A stretch of 64,000 nucleotides of DNA from Chimonanthus salicifolius (Eukaryota > Streptophyta > Magnoliopsida > Laurales > Calycanthaceae), in contig CM023532.1 in NCBI GenBank assembly GCA_013350335.1, positions 88,911,383 to 88,975,382 on the forward strand, in the 5' to 3' direction. Positions 22,754 to 33,483 of this stretch are shown piece after piece. Made by a program: the position numbers and the translations under genes. Each line of letters starts with the position of its first letter. Position 1 is the stretch's first letter. The notes under the pieces were generated by a model. That model did no database searches. It was not told where the DNA came from and was given only the letters and a program-made list of their open reading frames with translations.

Positions 22754-24950
22754 TGTAATAGCCCAGACTTTTTAAATTAGTATAAATGTGGATATTATTT
22801 ATTTTAATGATGGAAATTGGGAAAATTAATGAAATAGATGGTGAATGGATCAAAATATGGACAAAGGCCCAAGTATGGCCCAAGTATGGCCAAATGGACC
22901 ATGGATTGGATTTAAAATCATTTAAAGGGTCAATGATGGTCAATTGGGCCAAGGATGGTCAAATTGGGCCCAATACCCATTTGGGACCCAATGGGTCAAG
23001 ATAATGTAAGCTCTAAGGTAAATGGGTAAGGGTGAATGTAATTGGGCCATGGGCCCAATGGTGATCCAACTAGTTGGAATGGATTTAATTAAAATTAAAT
23101 CACCTAAATTGGTGATGAATTGACCAAGGTGACTAGGCCGATTGGGACCCACCTCCACCTCACCAAATGAGATGGCGTGTGGACCAAGGATTGGTGGGGC
23201 CGGCCACCATGGTTGAATTGGTCAACCATGGGTGGATACATGGAGGGAATTTAAGAAAAAGAAATTAGGTTAAGTGGGAATTAATTAACCCAAGTTAATT
23301 ATCTAATTAATTAAATGATTAAACTATCCAAAAGGTGGTCAAAGGGGTCAAAAGGTAGAAGACCAAACCACCTTATCCTTAAAGCCAAGAACGTTCGGCT
23401 TGGTGGTGGTTTATTCCAACCACCACCATAAAGCATAAAAAAGATCTCATGTTGGTTGGTGGAGAAATTAAATGGTGGAGTGTAGGTCACTCTACCAAAT
23501 GAGATGAACCTTATCTCTTTTCCTCATCTTTTTCCATCAAGCTCTTTCACTTCTCCCTCTCTTCATCTCTCTCAAAACCGTCCCACACCAAGGAAAGAAG
23601 GAAGAAGAAAGTTAAGGAGAAAAGAAGAGGAAGACTTAGAAGAAGAGAAGAAAAAACTCAAAGCATAAGACACCACTCCAAGACCAAGACCTTAGGGTAA
23701 TTCTCTCCATCTTCTCCTCCTTTGCCTCTCTCAAATCTACTCCATCTTAGCCGACCCAAGCTTTGATGTTTTTCATTTGATCAAGCTCATCTTGGCCGAC
23801 CAATCAAAGAGAAGAAGAAGAAAAAGGGCTAAGGAAATCAAGAGGAGAAAGAAAAGCCGGAGGAGTCGTCGGATTGTAAGTAATCCTTAAACAAGAATTT
23901 TACATTTTAAGGGTTAAGAGGTAATTATGGAACCCATTTCTTAGATTGGTTGGTGGCCAAATTGTCATGGGCCTTGGATCTCAAATCCATCCAATGAAAG
24001 GAGGAAGAATGGGCAAACCCTAATGGGTAAATTAGGTCAAAAAAAAAAAAATGAAGGATGCATTAAGGATTTTATGTATTAAAATTTATTTAAGCATGGA
24101 TGTGTGTGATTTTTGGAAGGAATCATGGTGAGTAATTAAGTAAATTTAAATGGGGTTTTTAAGATCAAAACCATGGTAGGTGATTGAATGATTTTAATGA
24201 GGTTATAAAGAATGGAAGACATGGAGGATGAATTATGATTTTAAGGTGTTAATGACTAAATGTAGTAATTTTTATAAGAATTTTAAATGAGGAAATTTAT
24301 GAAGATGTAAATGGGTTTATGGCCTTAAAAGGCATGAATGAATGATGGACCATGAACTTATGGTGATGGTGTTAGAATTTTAATGGGTTTAGAGAATGAA
24401 GGCTATGTTAAGTGATTAATGATTTTTAAAGTTTTAAATGAATGAATGTAGTGATTTTAAATGAGGAAATTCATGGGAGATGTGAATGATGTCTATGGCC
24501 TCAGAAAAAATGGTAGATGGGAATGAAACATGAACCATGGGTTCGGCCATGGTGTATGGCCGAACCCTAGGGTGATGTGTTTGTAAATTTAAAGAGTGCA
24601 AAAAGAGGGAAATGATTAAGAATGTTGATGGTTTGAATGGATTTTTAAGCATAGTTTATAATGTTTTAAAGGGGTGGAAATAAAAATAAAACCATGGAGA
24701 GATTTTATGGAGGGAATGCTTTTGAACCCTATGGTGATGTATGTGTAATGTTGATGAGTGTAAAAGATGGAAAAAAAAAAAAAACGGGGGATGTTTTGGT
24801 AGTTTTGATGGACCAAAAGGTACCAAATTGATGAAAAGGGGTGATTTGAATGCATGATGGAAACCACCTTATGGAGGGACTTATTTTGAATTTAAATGTG
24901 GTAAATAGGCCTAAGAAAAATGGGAAAAAAACATCATGGGTTCGGCCACA
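22754..24950 (+). mobile_element. LTR, family B, 3' truncated at a hairpin
   Basis: TGTAATAGCCC start at 22754, U3 with GTTGACC/TTGGGCC words, leader with purine-rich exon-like part (23520-23870), donor-like ATT|GTAAGT at 23876, one full hairpin 24539-24567. It stops in a half hairpin at about 24935-24950 (GGGTTCGGCCAC) and joins minus-oriented LTR sequence (ACGCGAGCTAAG). R/U5 and the 3' end are absent. Confidence 0.85.
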
Positions 24951-25635
24951 ACGCGAGCTAAGTCTGGACTACCTAAGTCCGACCTTTAACTGGCTACCCA
25001 TGTGTGCATGGACTAAACCCATGATAAATAATCCACACATGGAACTAAGTAAAACTTGCGGAATGGGCATAACTGATTGCGGAATAAGTCAAATATGCGG
25101 AATTATAATCAATACTCAGACTGCTCCACTATCAGATAGCAAAGTAAAAGTCAAGTTTGCTTTAACATAATAACCTCATTAGACTATTCTCAACTTAGCA
25201 TTTATCCACAATAACTTAATTCATATGTCCAACATCATACCTATAATTCAAACCATAGCAAAGATACTAGCTATTACATGTCCATAAAGATGTATTCATT
25301 ATAACAGTAATATAGAAATCCCAATCATCATTCAAAACTTAAGCTTGGCTCCCCTCCAGGTCCACGACCTTCTCTTTCCCCTTCCTTGTTCTTGCATTAT
25401 CCTCTATGGATAGAATTAGGGCGTTAGATCAACGCGCCCAGTAGGATTTCCGATTAAGGCTACCACAGGGTTAGTGTATAAAACATGCATATATCATAGT
25501 ATATATGGTCATAAAAAAATAGATAAATCAATGCTATGTATGCAAATGTAATGAGCCCCTCCCCATCACACATATACATAGCCATCACTTGACGGGACTT
25601 TCACCGTCAAGGTAAATCACAATACACTTTCATTT

Positions 25636-25815
25636 GGGACTCACACGATAAGGTAATCCACAGTAATCCTCATTTTCTGTGGAAAGACACTTCATCATTG
25701 AGTTGTTTCACAGTGTTCTTTCATTGGGACTCACATGATAAGGTAATCCACAGTAATCCTCATTTCCTGTGGAAAGACACTTCATCATTGAGTTGTTTCA
25801 CAGTGTTCTTTCATT
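25636..25815 (-). repeat. 90-bp tandem repeat, two units plus part
   Basis: GGGAC/GGGAT landmarks recur at 25636, 25726 and 25816. The unit includes ATAAGGTAATCCACAG and TGGAAAGACACTTCATC. Copy 2 of the LTR (near 34735-34870) has fewer units, so the number varies between near-identical copies. Confidence 0.85.
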
Positions 25816-26157
25816 GGGATTCTCAAGTCAAGGTAACCCATAATCATCACCCCATGCCATGCATGAGATGTCAATGTACATGTATGTCATTTGTAAATAC
25901 ATATCTCATCATTCAAAAGCACATTTGAAACATAATATCAAATACAACATATCTCATAAAAACATGATAAAACCAAATCATAATTGTGGTTACAAGTAGG
26001 TAGGAAACCTACCGAAGATTAGCTTCGGTGTTTGTTTTTTTTCACTGGATCACGACTTGTACGCCGTTCAACTTCGGCTTCTTTGTTTATACAACGACAA
26101 ATTAATATCATAACCATTGGATTTCTTATCAAGTCCAAATTCCATATTCCATCTTAT

Positions 26158-27300
26158 GGGGTTCGGCCATACCCATGGCCGAACCTGATTAACTTAGGAT
26201 TTAACCTCCCTTTTTATTTGATCTCTCTTTTATTTAATCCTTATTAAACATCATATACTACAAAAATACCTTGTATGGCCGAACCCTACCACTTTGGTTT
26301 GGGTCCATACATCCAATCCAATGATCATTCCATCTTTGATCAATTCATCAATAATTATCTTATGCCATTTAGGCTAACCTTTTGTTTAATTTCCTTAAAC
26401 ACCACTAACCATATCCAAATGTTCACTTGAAACCCTTTTTAAACACATCATATTATTCCATGATCTTCAAGTTTGAAACCATTTGAATCCACAAAACAGT
26501 CCATACAAAATGGTTCCATTCTTTTACTAAGATAAATACATGGTTCAGCCATCCAATGGCTGACCCAAAAACAGTAAATTTATCTTCATTGAAATCTCAT
26601 AAGAAACCCATTAGGTGACCCATGGGGTTCGGCCATTCACATGGCCGAACCTTATGGTTCTTGTGATGCAACTTTTTCCAACAATTCTATATAATTATTC
26701 TACTGTATCTTAGCCATAAAAACAACAAGGTTTAACCATCCATTGCCGATCCCATACAATTAATTAATTCCATTTTACAATCCTTTAGCAATCTTCACAC
26801 ATGGTATGGTTTTTATCCCCAAAAACCATACCATTTAATCAATTACTTTCATGGGGTTCGGCCATCCAAAGTGGCCTAACTCCATGCTCTAAATTTTCAT
26901 CCTTTAAACCTTATCATAATACTTTACATTAGTACTTAATTCGGCCACAAAATGACCCAATTAACATATGTAAAAATCACCATAGTTGACATGGTTCTTG
27001 ACTTTCCAAAACATTAAACTAAAACCTCTCTTTTCATGGGGTTCGGCCAACCAAGATGGCCGAACCCAATGATATATTTTTTATCCTTTTGAGCCATCTA
27101 ATCCAAGGTTTAATTCCTTGATATATTCAGCCAATCCATAGCCCAACATATGATACTCAAAACCATGATTTTAGAACTTTTCAAAACATGTAAACAATCT
27201 AACTTAGCATAAAAAACAGTCCATGGTTTTTGTCCTACAAAAAACCACCCAATTTACCCCATTCTTTTCATGGGGTTCGGCCATCCCAAGTGGCCGAACC
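26158..27300 (-). repeat. Hairpin array of family D copy 1
   Basis: Full copies at 26158-26185, 26542-26566, 26624-26651, 26853-26880, 27038-27067 and 27272-27300; half copy near 26272; decayed copy near 26730. The 26542 copy has GGTTCAGCCAT / ATGGCTGACC, a matched change in both arms. Loops are more varied (CCAAAG, CCCAAG, TCAC) than in families B and C. Confidence 0.88.
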
Positions 27301-29160
27301 GAATGATCAAATTTCCATCTTATTTATGAAATACCATCCAAGGTCTAACCCTTGATGGATTCGGCCAATTGATGGCCAAATCACACCCTTTTCACAACTT
27401 ATTTAACTACATAACTTTTAAGAAGGTCTCACCAATTTTCCTTTGCCTTCTTCCCTCTTGTTTCCTTTCTTCTTCCTTAATCCTTTGCTGGTTTATGCTT
27501 GATCAATTGGTGCAAACACCACTGCTGGTTCAGCCAAGAAAAGAGTTTGGAGAGAGGGAGAGAGAGATGAGGGTTCCTTGGGATTTCTTGTGTGAAAAAC
27601 GGCCTAATGATGTGGTCTATCCCTCTTGTAATTCAGCCACAACCACCATTCATTTCCCTCATTAAACCTTGATAAAATCGATGGGATATTGGGTTCCATC
27701 CAAGGCACCCCTTGGTGCCAAACGTTGCACCCATTAACTTCAGCCCATGCATCTCATGAGATGAGATGCATGCCTCCCAAGCTTGGTGTCCCTTGGCTTT
27801 GGCCAAGGCACCCCTTCATACAATGGCTAGGATTTGTCTATCTAAGAGTTGTGTGAGATTAGAACTCCTTTCCACTTCCTCTTGACTCACTTGACTCATG
27901 ATCTTTTTATTCCAACTCATCTCATCCAACTCAATACATTTAATGCACCATATTTGAGTCAACTCTATTCTTAATTAAAACTCACTCCAAATCAGTCAAA
28001 CTCGAGCTGCACTAGCTGATACTTGAGTTCAATTGAAGGCCCACACGGTCATCCGTGGTCAACCCGGTCAACCCGACCCATTAGGTCCCAAATTAACTGT
28101 AATGGCCCGGAATTTGTAAATCGATATATAAGTGGATATTATTTATATTAATGATAGAAGTTGGGAAATTTAATGGAATAGATGGTAAATGGGTCAAAAT
28201 ATGGACAAACGCCCAAGTTGGGCCCAATGGACTATGAATTGGATTTGTAATTCATTTAAAGGGTCAATGATGGTCAATTGGCCAAGGATGGTCAAATTGG
28301 GCCCAATGCTCATTTGGGACCCAATGGATCAAGATGATGTAAGCTCTAAGGTAAATGGGTAAGAGGAAAATGTAATTGGGCCATGTGCCCAATGGTGATC
28401 CAATTAGTTAGAATGGATTAAGTTAAATCACCTAAGTTAATGATAATATGACCAAGGTGACATGGCTAATTGGGACCCACCTCCACCTCATGAAGTGAGG
28501 TGGCGTGTGGACCCAGGGATTGGTGGGGCCGGCCACCATGGTTGAATTGGTCAACCATGGGTGGAATGATGGAATTAGGTTAAGTGGAAATTAATTAACC
28601 TAAGGTAATTATCTAATTAATTAAATGATTAAATTATTCAAATGAGGGTCAAATGGTCAAAAGGTGGAAAACAAAAAGCCATCTTATCTTAAGGCATCAA
28701 AAAACGTTGGGTAATGGTGGTTGGGTCATAAAGCATGGAAAATATCTTGTTGGTTGGTGAGAAATTAATGGTACAGTGTATCTTAACCAATTAAAAGGAG
28801 ATGACTTCATCTCATCTCTCAAATTCCATCCTCATTTCACTCACTTCATCTCTTTCACTCTCAAAACCGTCCCACACCCAAGGGAGAAGAAGAAGAAAAC
28901 TGAGGAAGAAGGAGAAAATCTTAGGGAAAGGAAGAAAAGCCCAAGTGTTGGCCCACCACCTCAAGGTAAAAAGCTTGAGACACCTTTCTCACCTCCACTC
29001 TTCCCCTCTCACTCTCAAATCTAACCTTACCTTGGCCGAACCCAAGCCTTGAGGTTTTCACCATGGATCAAGCATCTTAGCCGATCAAACAAGGAGAGGA
29101 AGAAGAAAGGAGGCCAAGGAAGCCGACGGGAGTGACGAAAGTCGGAGGAGGCGTCGGATT

Positions 29161-31709
29161 GTAAGTAATTCCTAAACAAGAGATTTGGATTTTTAGGGTT
29201 TAAGATTTGGGATCCATTCTTGTTAAATTTGATGGTGGCCAAATAATCATAAGCATTGGATCTCAAATCCATCAAATGGAAGGATGGAAAGTGGACAAAA
29301 CCCTAATGGGTAAATTAGGGTTAGGGAAAGGAAAAATAAATGGATTTAAATTATTTAAGCATGGGATTATGTAAATTGGAAGAAAATTATGGGCCATAGG
29401 GTTCGGCCATGTAGTATGGCCGAACCCCATGGTGGGTGATTAGGTGATGTATGATTTTTTTAGGGTTTTAAAGAATGGAGGATGATATAGGGTTTGTAAG
29501 TGTTCATTGATTAAATGTGGTAGTTCTTTTTAAAGGGACCTTGAATGAAAATCATGGAAAGATGGTTTATGTTTTTTTTTTAAGGTGCTAATGATTAAAT
29601 ATGGTGATTTGTAAAGGGTTGTTAAATGAAGAAATTCATGGAAGGAATGATTAGGATTATTAGGGTTTCTAGTGATTAAATGTAGGAAATTTTTAAAGGG
29701 GCTTAAATGAGGAAATGCATGGGGGGGTGTGAATGGTGTTGGCAGCCTTAAAAGGCATGGGGAAACTTTGATGAATTAAGTGTTTTGGAAACCATGAAAA
29801 GAATGGCAAGTATGGCATGACTAAATGAGTCATTAATGGACTCAAGAAAATGTACCAAAATGATGGATCATGGTGATGAAATGGTAGGTGATTAGGTGAT
29901 TTATGAGGGTTTTAAAGAATGGAAGCTATGGAGGATTATTTATGATTTTTAGGGTTATGTGGTTATAAATTTGAAGGGTGTAAAAATAGGGAGGAATGGT
30001 TGAGAATGGGATAGTTTAAAATGGATTTTTAAGTGTGGGAAATAATGTTTTAAAAATAAAACCATGGAGAGATTTTAGGGATGGAATGTTTTTAAATCCT
30101 ATGGTAGTGTAATGGTGTTTTTTTTTTTAAAAGGGTTTAAAAGGATGGAAAATGTGGAGTAAGGTGTTAATGTATTGGAGGCTTAAAAAGGGTCAAGTGT
30201 TTGTAAGTTTTAAAGGGATGTTAGTGAAGAAAAGCATGGAAGGTGGTTAAGTGATTTCAATGGGGAAGGTTGGTAATGTTGCTGAACTCAAAGTGATAAA
30301 CATAATGTTGATCAAAGGGGTTAATGATTTTGAAGGTTTTGAATGAAAGAATAATGGTAATTTTAAAAGGGGTTTTTAAATGAGGGAATCCATGGATGAA
30401 GGTTAATGTTTTTATGGTCTTAAATGTCACCAATGAATGATGAACCCATGACCCATTTTTATGAGCCACTTGACGGGCTAGGTATGGGATTATGAATGTG
30501 TTTAAATGGATGGAGATTAGGTTAATTAAATGGTGGGTTTCAATAATCTTATGACATGGTTGAGGGGTCATTGACGGACCTAGTTCATGGATCATTAATG
30601 GGTCTAAGGTATGGATCAATTATGGACCATAATGTACATGGATAAATGAGTGATTAGTCATGGAAAAAGGGTAGTGGCAAAACCGTAGATATTGGCAAAA
30701 ATGAAGAAACCCATGGGAGATGATCATGGACCTAGGGGATCTAAGTAATAACCTTATGTATGACTAATAAAGCCTAGGTGGCTGGTTTTTAAACTCATGA
30801 GATTAAAATATTTAATGGATTAAATGGGAACCACAAAACTACATAGTGAGGTTCGGCCATGGTGTATGGCCGAACCCCACTAAGGTACGATTAATGGACT
30901 TAAAAGTTTAAAAACAGGGACTAATTGATATGTATAATAAGGTATCGGACATCGCAAGCGGTGCGTGATCGGCGACCGGATTATCAGACGGAAGCGAGAA
31001 AGGACACTGGTCGGTATTCGGTAGGATTCCTACCTTTTTGTAAGCAATGGATTAAGTATTATGTGATGGTTTTTCCTTTGATTTATTTTGGTCATGGATT
31101 AAGTATTATGTGATGGTCTTTCCTTTGGTTTATTTTGGTCATGGACTAAGTATTATGTGATGGTTTTCCTTTGATTTATTTTGGTAATCATGTAATGGTT
31201 TTAAGATGGATTTCATGACTATGATCATATATATTATATGGCATATGGCATCTACATCTCATGCATGACATGGGAGGGATATGGTATGGGAAAGATGAAA
31301 TGAAACCGGAGTCCATGCTCCGTCGGGGCGACCGAGAAGCAAGCATGGGGATATCTTGATGTGTTTCATCCATCAAGAGGGATATTATGAGATATAACCA
31401 GAGTCCATGCTCCGTCGGGGCGACCGAGAAACAAGCATTGGGACACCTTGACGAGGCTTTGCCGTCAAGGGGGATGATTTGTGATTGTTTATATCTTGAC
31501 GAGGTTTTTCAGTCAAGGGGGATATGGCAGCATGATGGTATGGATGATGGGTGGGATTCATGACATAGGACACCCATTGCATGATATTGCACCAAATTAC
31601 ATGGTTTTGGACATGATATTATCTATATATTTTGTTACCACTAATCCATGTGTTAGCCCTACTCGGAGTCCTATTGGGCACGTTGTCTAACGCCCTACTT
31701 CTACCTTAG
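29161..31709 (+). other. Predicted LTR-internal intron (28098 LTR)
   Basis: Donor ATT|GTAAGTAATTCC at 29161. The CTAAC branchpoint-like word lies about 20 nt before CTACCTTAG at 31709, with alternative acceptor GATGCAG at 31721. 2549 bp. Both hairpins and all CGGAG modules lie inside. This copy has the clearest set of landmarks together with a PBS-bearing LTR. Confidence 0.58.
31040..31195 (+). repeat. ~59-bp tandem triplication
   Basis: Three units of TGGATTAAGTATTATGTGATGG-like sequence followed by TTTCCTTTGATTTATTTTGGT, nearly identical. It lies just after the AGGTAGGATTCCTACC-like palindrome of this LTR. Confidence 0.85.
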
Positions 31710-32194
31710 CTGATGATGCAGGAGATGGCGGAAACGGAGGACGAGACGGGAGCCAAGCTTAGGAGCTTGGGGAAACGAGCTGTTTAGTTTATTAAGTTTT
31801 ATTTTGGAAATGTAATTTTGAGTAACTTAGCTCGTCAGAATGTAATAACTTAAATTACTTGCTATGTTTTGAATTTTATTTTGGACATTATGATTTTGAG
31901 GATATTTTGGTAATTGAATGAATGTATCTTCCCTGCTATCTAAGAATTTGTAGGTTAGACTCTATTATAATTTTTTGCACTTAGTTTAAATTCTGCAAGC
32001 TTGCTTTCTACGTGTGAACCATTTTCTGTGGACCTCATTCCACGTACAAGTAGGGTTGGCCAGTTAAGGGCCGGGCTTTAGAAGCTCAGACTTAACTCGC
32101 GTCGTGACGTCCGCGCCCTTTGTCACTCTGCTTTTCAAAAAAAAAAAAAAAAATAGACTCTGATTTTAGTGTGAAAAGGGGCGGGCGTTACAGT

Positions 32195-32206
32195 TGGTAT
32201 AAGAGC
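32195..32206 (+). other. Primer-binding site, initiator tRNA-Met (one mismatch)
   Basis: TGGTATAAGAGC two bases after the LTR end. It matches the TGGTATCAGAGC site at 9622-9633 except C to A at the seventh base. Spacer and downstream sequence are shared with that element. Confidence 0.93.
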
Positions 32207-33030
32207 GAAATCGGAAGAATGAATCTCTCGAAGTAAGGTTAAGACGGTTGCATGTCTCACTGACAGCTAAGAATCCCAACTGACCGACTCTTCGGAGTCC
32301 GCTGCACGGGGGCCGGGTTAATTTACTTCGATTGACTCAGACTGAAGTATTCAATCTGAGAACAACGTTTGACGAAAAAGAATGATAGCAAGGGAAGAAA
32401 AATTCATTATAAGTTAGATTTATCAAATATAGCAAGATAGGGCATATCTCCCCCAAAAGTGAGAACATGATACTTTGATGCTTAGGAAATTTTTCCCCAA
32501 AACAAGGTATAATCACTTGGAAATCTTTCCCCCGAATTGATGAAACAGTGATAGCTTTGTCAAATGTAGCAAAAATAGGATGTACTTCCCCGGTATTTCC
32601 AGATTTGAACAACAAATGATAGGGATTTAGAGATCCCCCCCCCCCCCCCCCCAAGAAACAAAGGAAAACCAAGTGTGCTTATTTGGCAACTTCCCCCAAA
32701 CGAAATACATTGTACTATGCATAAGAAATTTCCCCAAAACTAAGTATGATTATTTGGTGATTTCCCCCAAAATGAGAAAACAAATCTAGTTTTCCCCAAT
32801 TGATGGAACAGTGATGAATTTATCAAACGTAGGAAAATTTCCCCAATCTCACCAAATGGAACAAGCATTGATACTTAGGAAATTTATTCTAAGAAACTAA
32901 GTGTGCTAATTTGGAAATTTCCCCCAAAATACATTGTGGTATACATAAGAAATTCCCCAAAGTCTAGATTGGTTTTATTGGTAATTGTTGTTGATGATTT
33001 TTGTGTTCTATTTATATTCTATGATACAGA
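32207..33030 (+). other. 5' leader with spaced TTTCCCC words
   Basis: First part near-identical to the leader at 9490-9620 (complement). From 32450 to 32960 about eleven copies of TTTCCCC(C)AAA or close variants occur (for example 32488, 32526, 32690, 32728, 32760, 32836, 32920 and 32948). A run of 18 C lies at 32635-32652. No ORF is credible. Probably an RNA packaging or regulatory leader; this is inference. Confidence 0.7.
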
Positions 33031-33483
33031 TATGTCAAGTGACGGGGAGTATACGGAATTATGGGATAAAGGAACCCCTAGTTGTCCCATAGATTTGGTG
33101 TCTGCTTCTAGTATAGCAGTTAGCCTGGACTTTCAGGAGGGACCTCCCGAGGAAGATGAAGAGGATTTTGCATCTCTTCCTGAAGAGAATGTGGAAGACT
33201 TTCCGATGGTAAGAGAGTCGGTAGGGGAAGTAGAACCCGATTATATGTGCGAGTTGTGCAACCAGGTTGGGCACAACTGCACATACTGCCCTACCCTTTT
33301 GAAGTGGTATGCTTGGTTTGTGGGCTACGTGGACACGGGAAAGAAAGGACTAACTGTCCTTATATTGGAAGATCAGGGATAATACCTTGTTTGACATGTG
33401 GAGTGTTGGTTCACATCTCGATGTCGTGCCCTGACAGTTCTTTTGTGTTTGAGGATGATGCAGGGTCTTCTACGAAAGACTAG
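33031..33483 (+). pseudogene. Acidic protein with CCHC zinc knuckles, one frameshift
   Basis: ATG at 33031. The first ~70 residues are acidic (EGPPEEDEEDF, EENVEDF), followed by CELCNQVGHNCTYC, a C-x2-C-x4-H-x4-C knuckle (33249-33290). The frame then drifts and stops at 33381. A second frame continues with CLVCGLRGH...C (x6 before the last Cys) and CLTCGVLVHISMSC (x4) to a TAG at 33483, so a one-base indel near 33300 probably split one three-knuckle protein. No capsid, protease or RT is recognisable. It could be a reduced Gag nucleocapsid of a non-autonomous element or an unrelated accessory ORF. The knuckles are seen; the role is inferred. Confidence 0.6.

Larger units (their letters stand above)
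25404..27432 (-). other. Predicted LTR-internal intron (family D)
   Basis: Sense donor G|GTGAGACC at 27432, acceptor CCATAG at 25404, with the GGGCGCGTTGATCTAACGCCC stem just before it. It contains all family D hairpins of copy 1. Confidence 0.5.
24951..28097 (-). mobile_element. LTR, family D copy 1 (minus)
   Basis: Begins with ACGCGAGCTAAGTC, the region just inside the sense 3' end of these LTRs, and runs leftwards in sense from U3. It holds the acceptor/branchpoint block (25404-25440), 90-bp tandem repeats (25636-25815), hairpins 26158-27300 and a donor-like GTGAG at 27432. It is cut at 28097 by the 28098 element. It is nearly identical to 34086-36780 at a constant offset of about 9.09 kb. 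Positions 27433-28097 are leader and U3 with GTTGACC words. Confidence 0.85.
28098..32192 (+). mobile_element. Complete 5' LTR, family B, of a non-autonomous-looking element
   Basis: TGTAATGGCCC (28098) to GGGGCGGGCGTTACA (32192), 4095 bp, followed by GT and a PBS, so it is a true 5' LTR rather than a solo LTR. Contents in order: U3 with GTTGACC words; leader (28840-29160) with a purine/pyrimidine bias; donor-like GTAAGT at 29161; hairpins 29399-29428 and 30849-30878; a 60-bp triplicated segment near 31040-31190 (ATTAAGTATTATGTGATGG); CGGAG modules (31300-31500); acceptor block (TTAG at 31709); an A15 tract near the end. No 3' LTR partner is visible. Confidence 0.92.
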
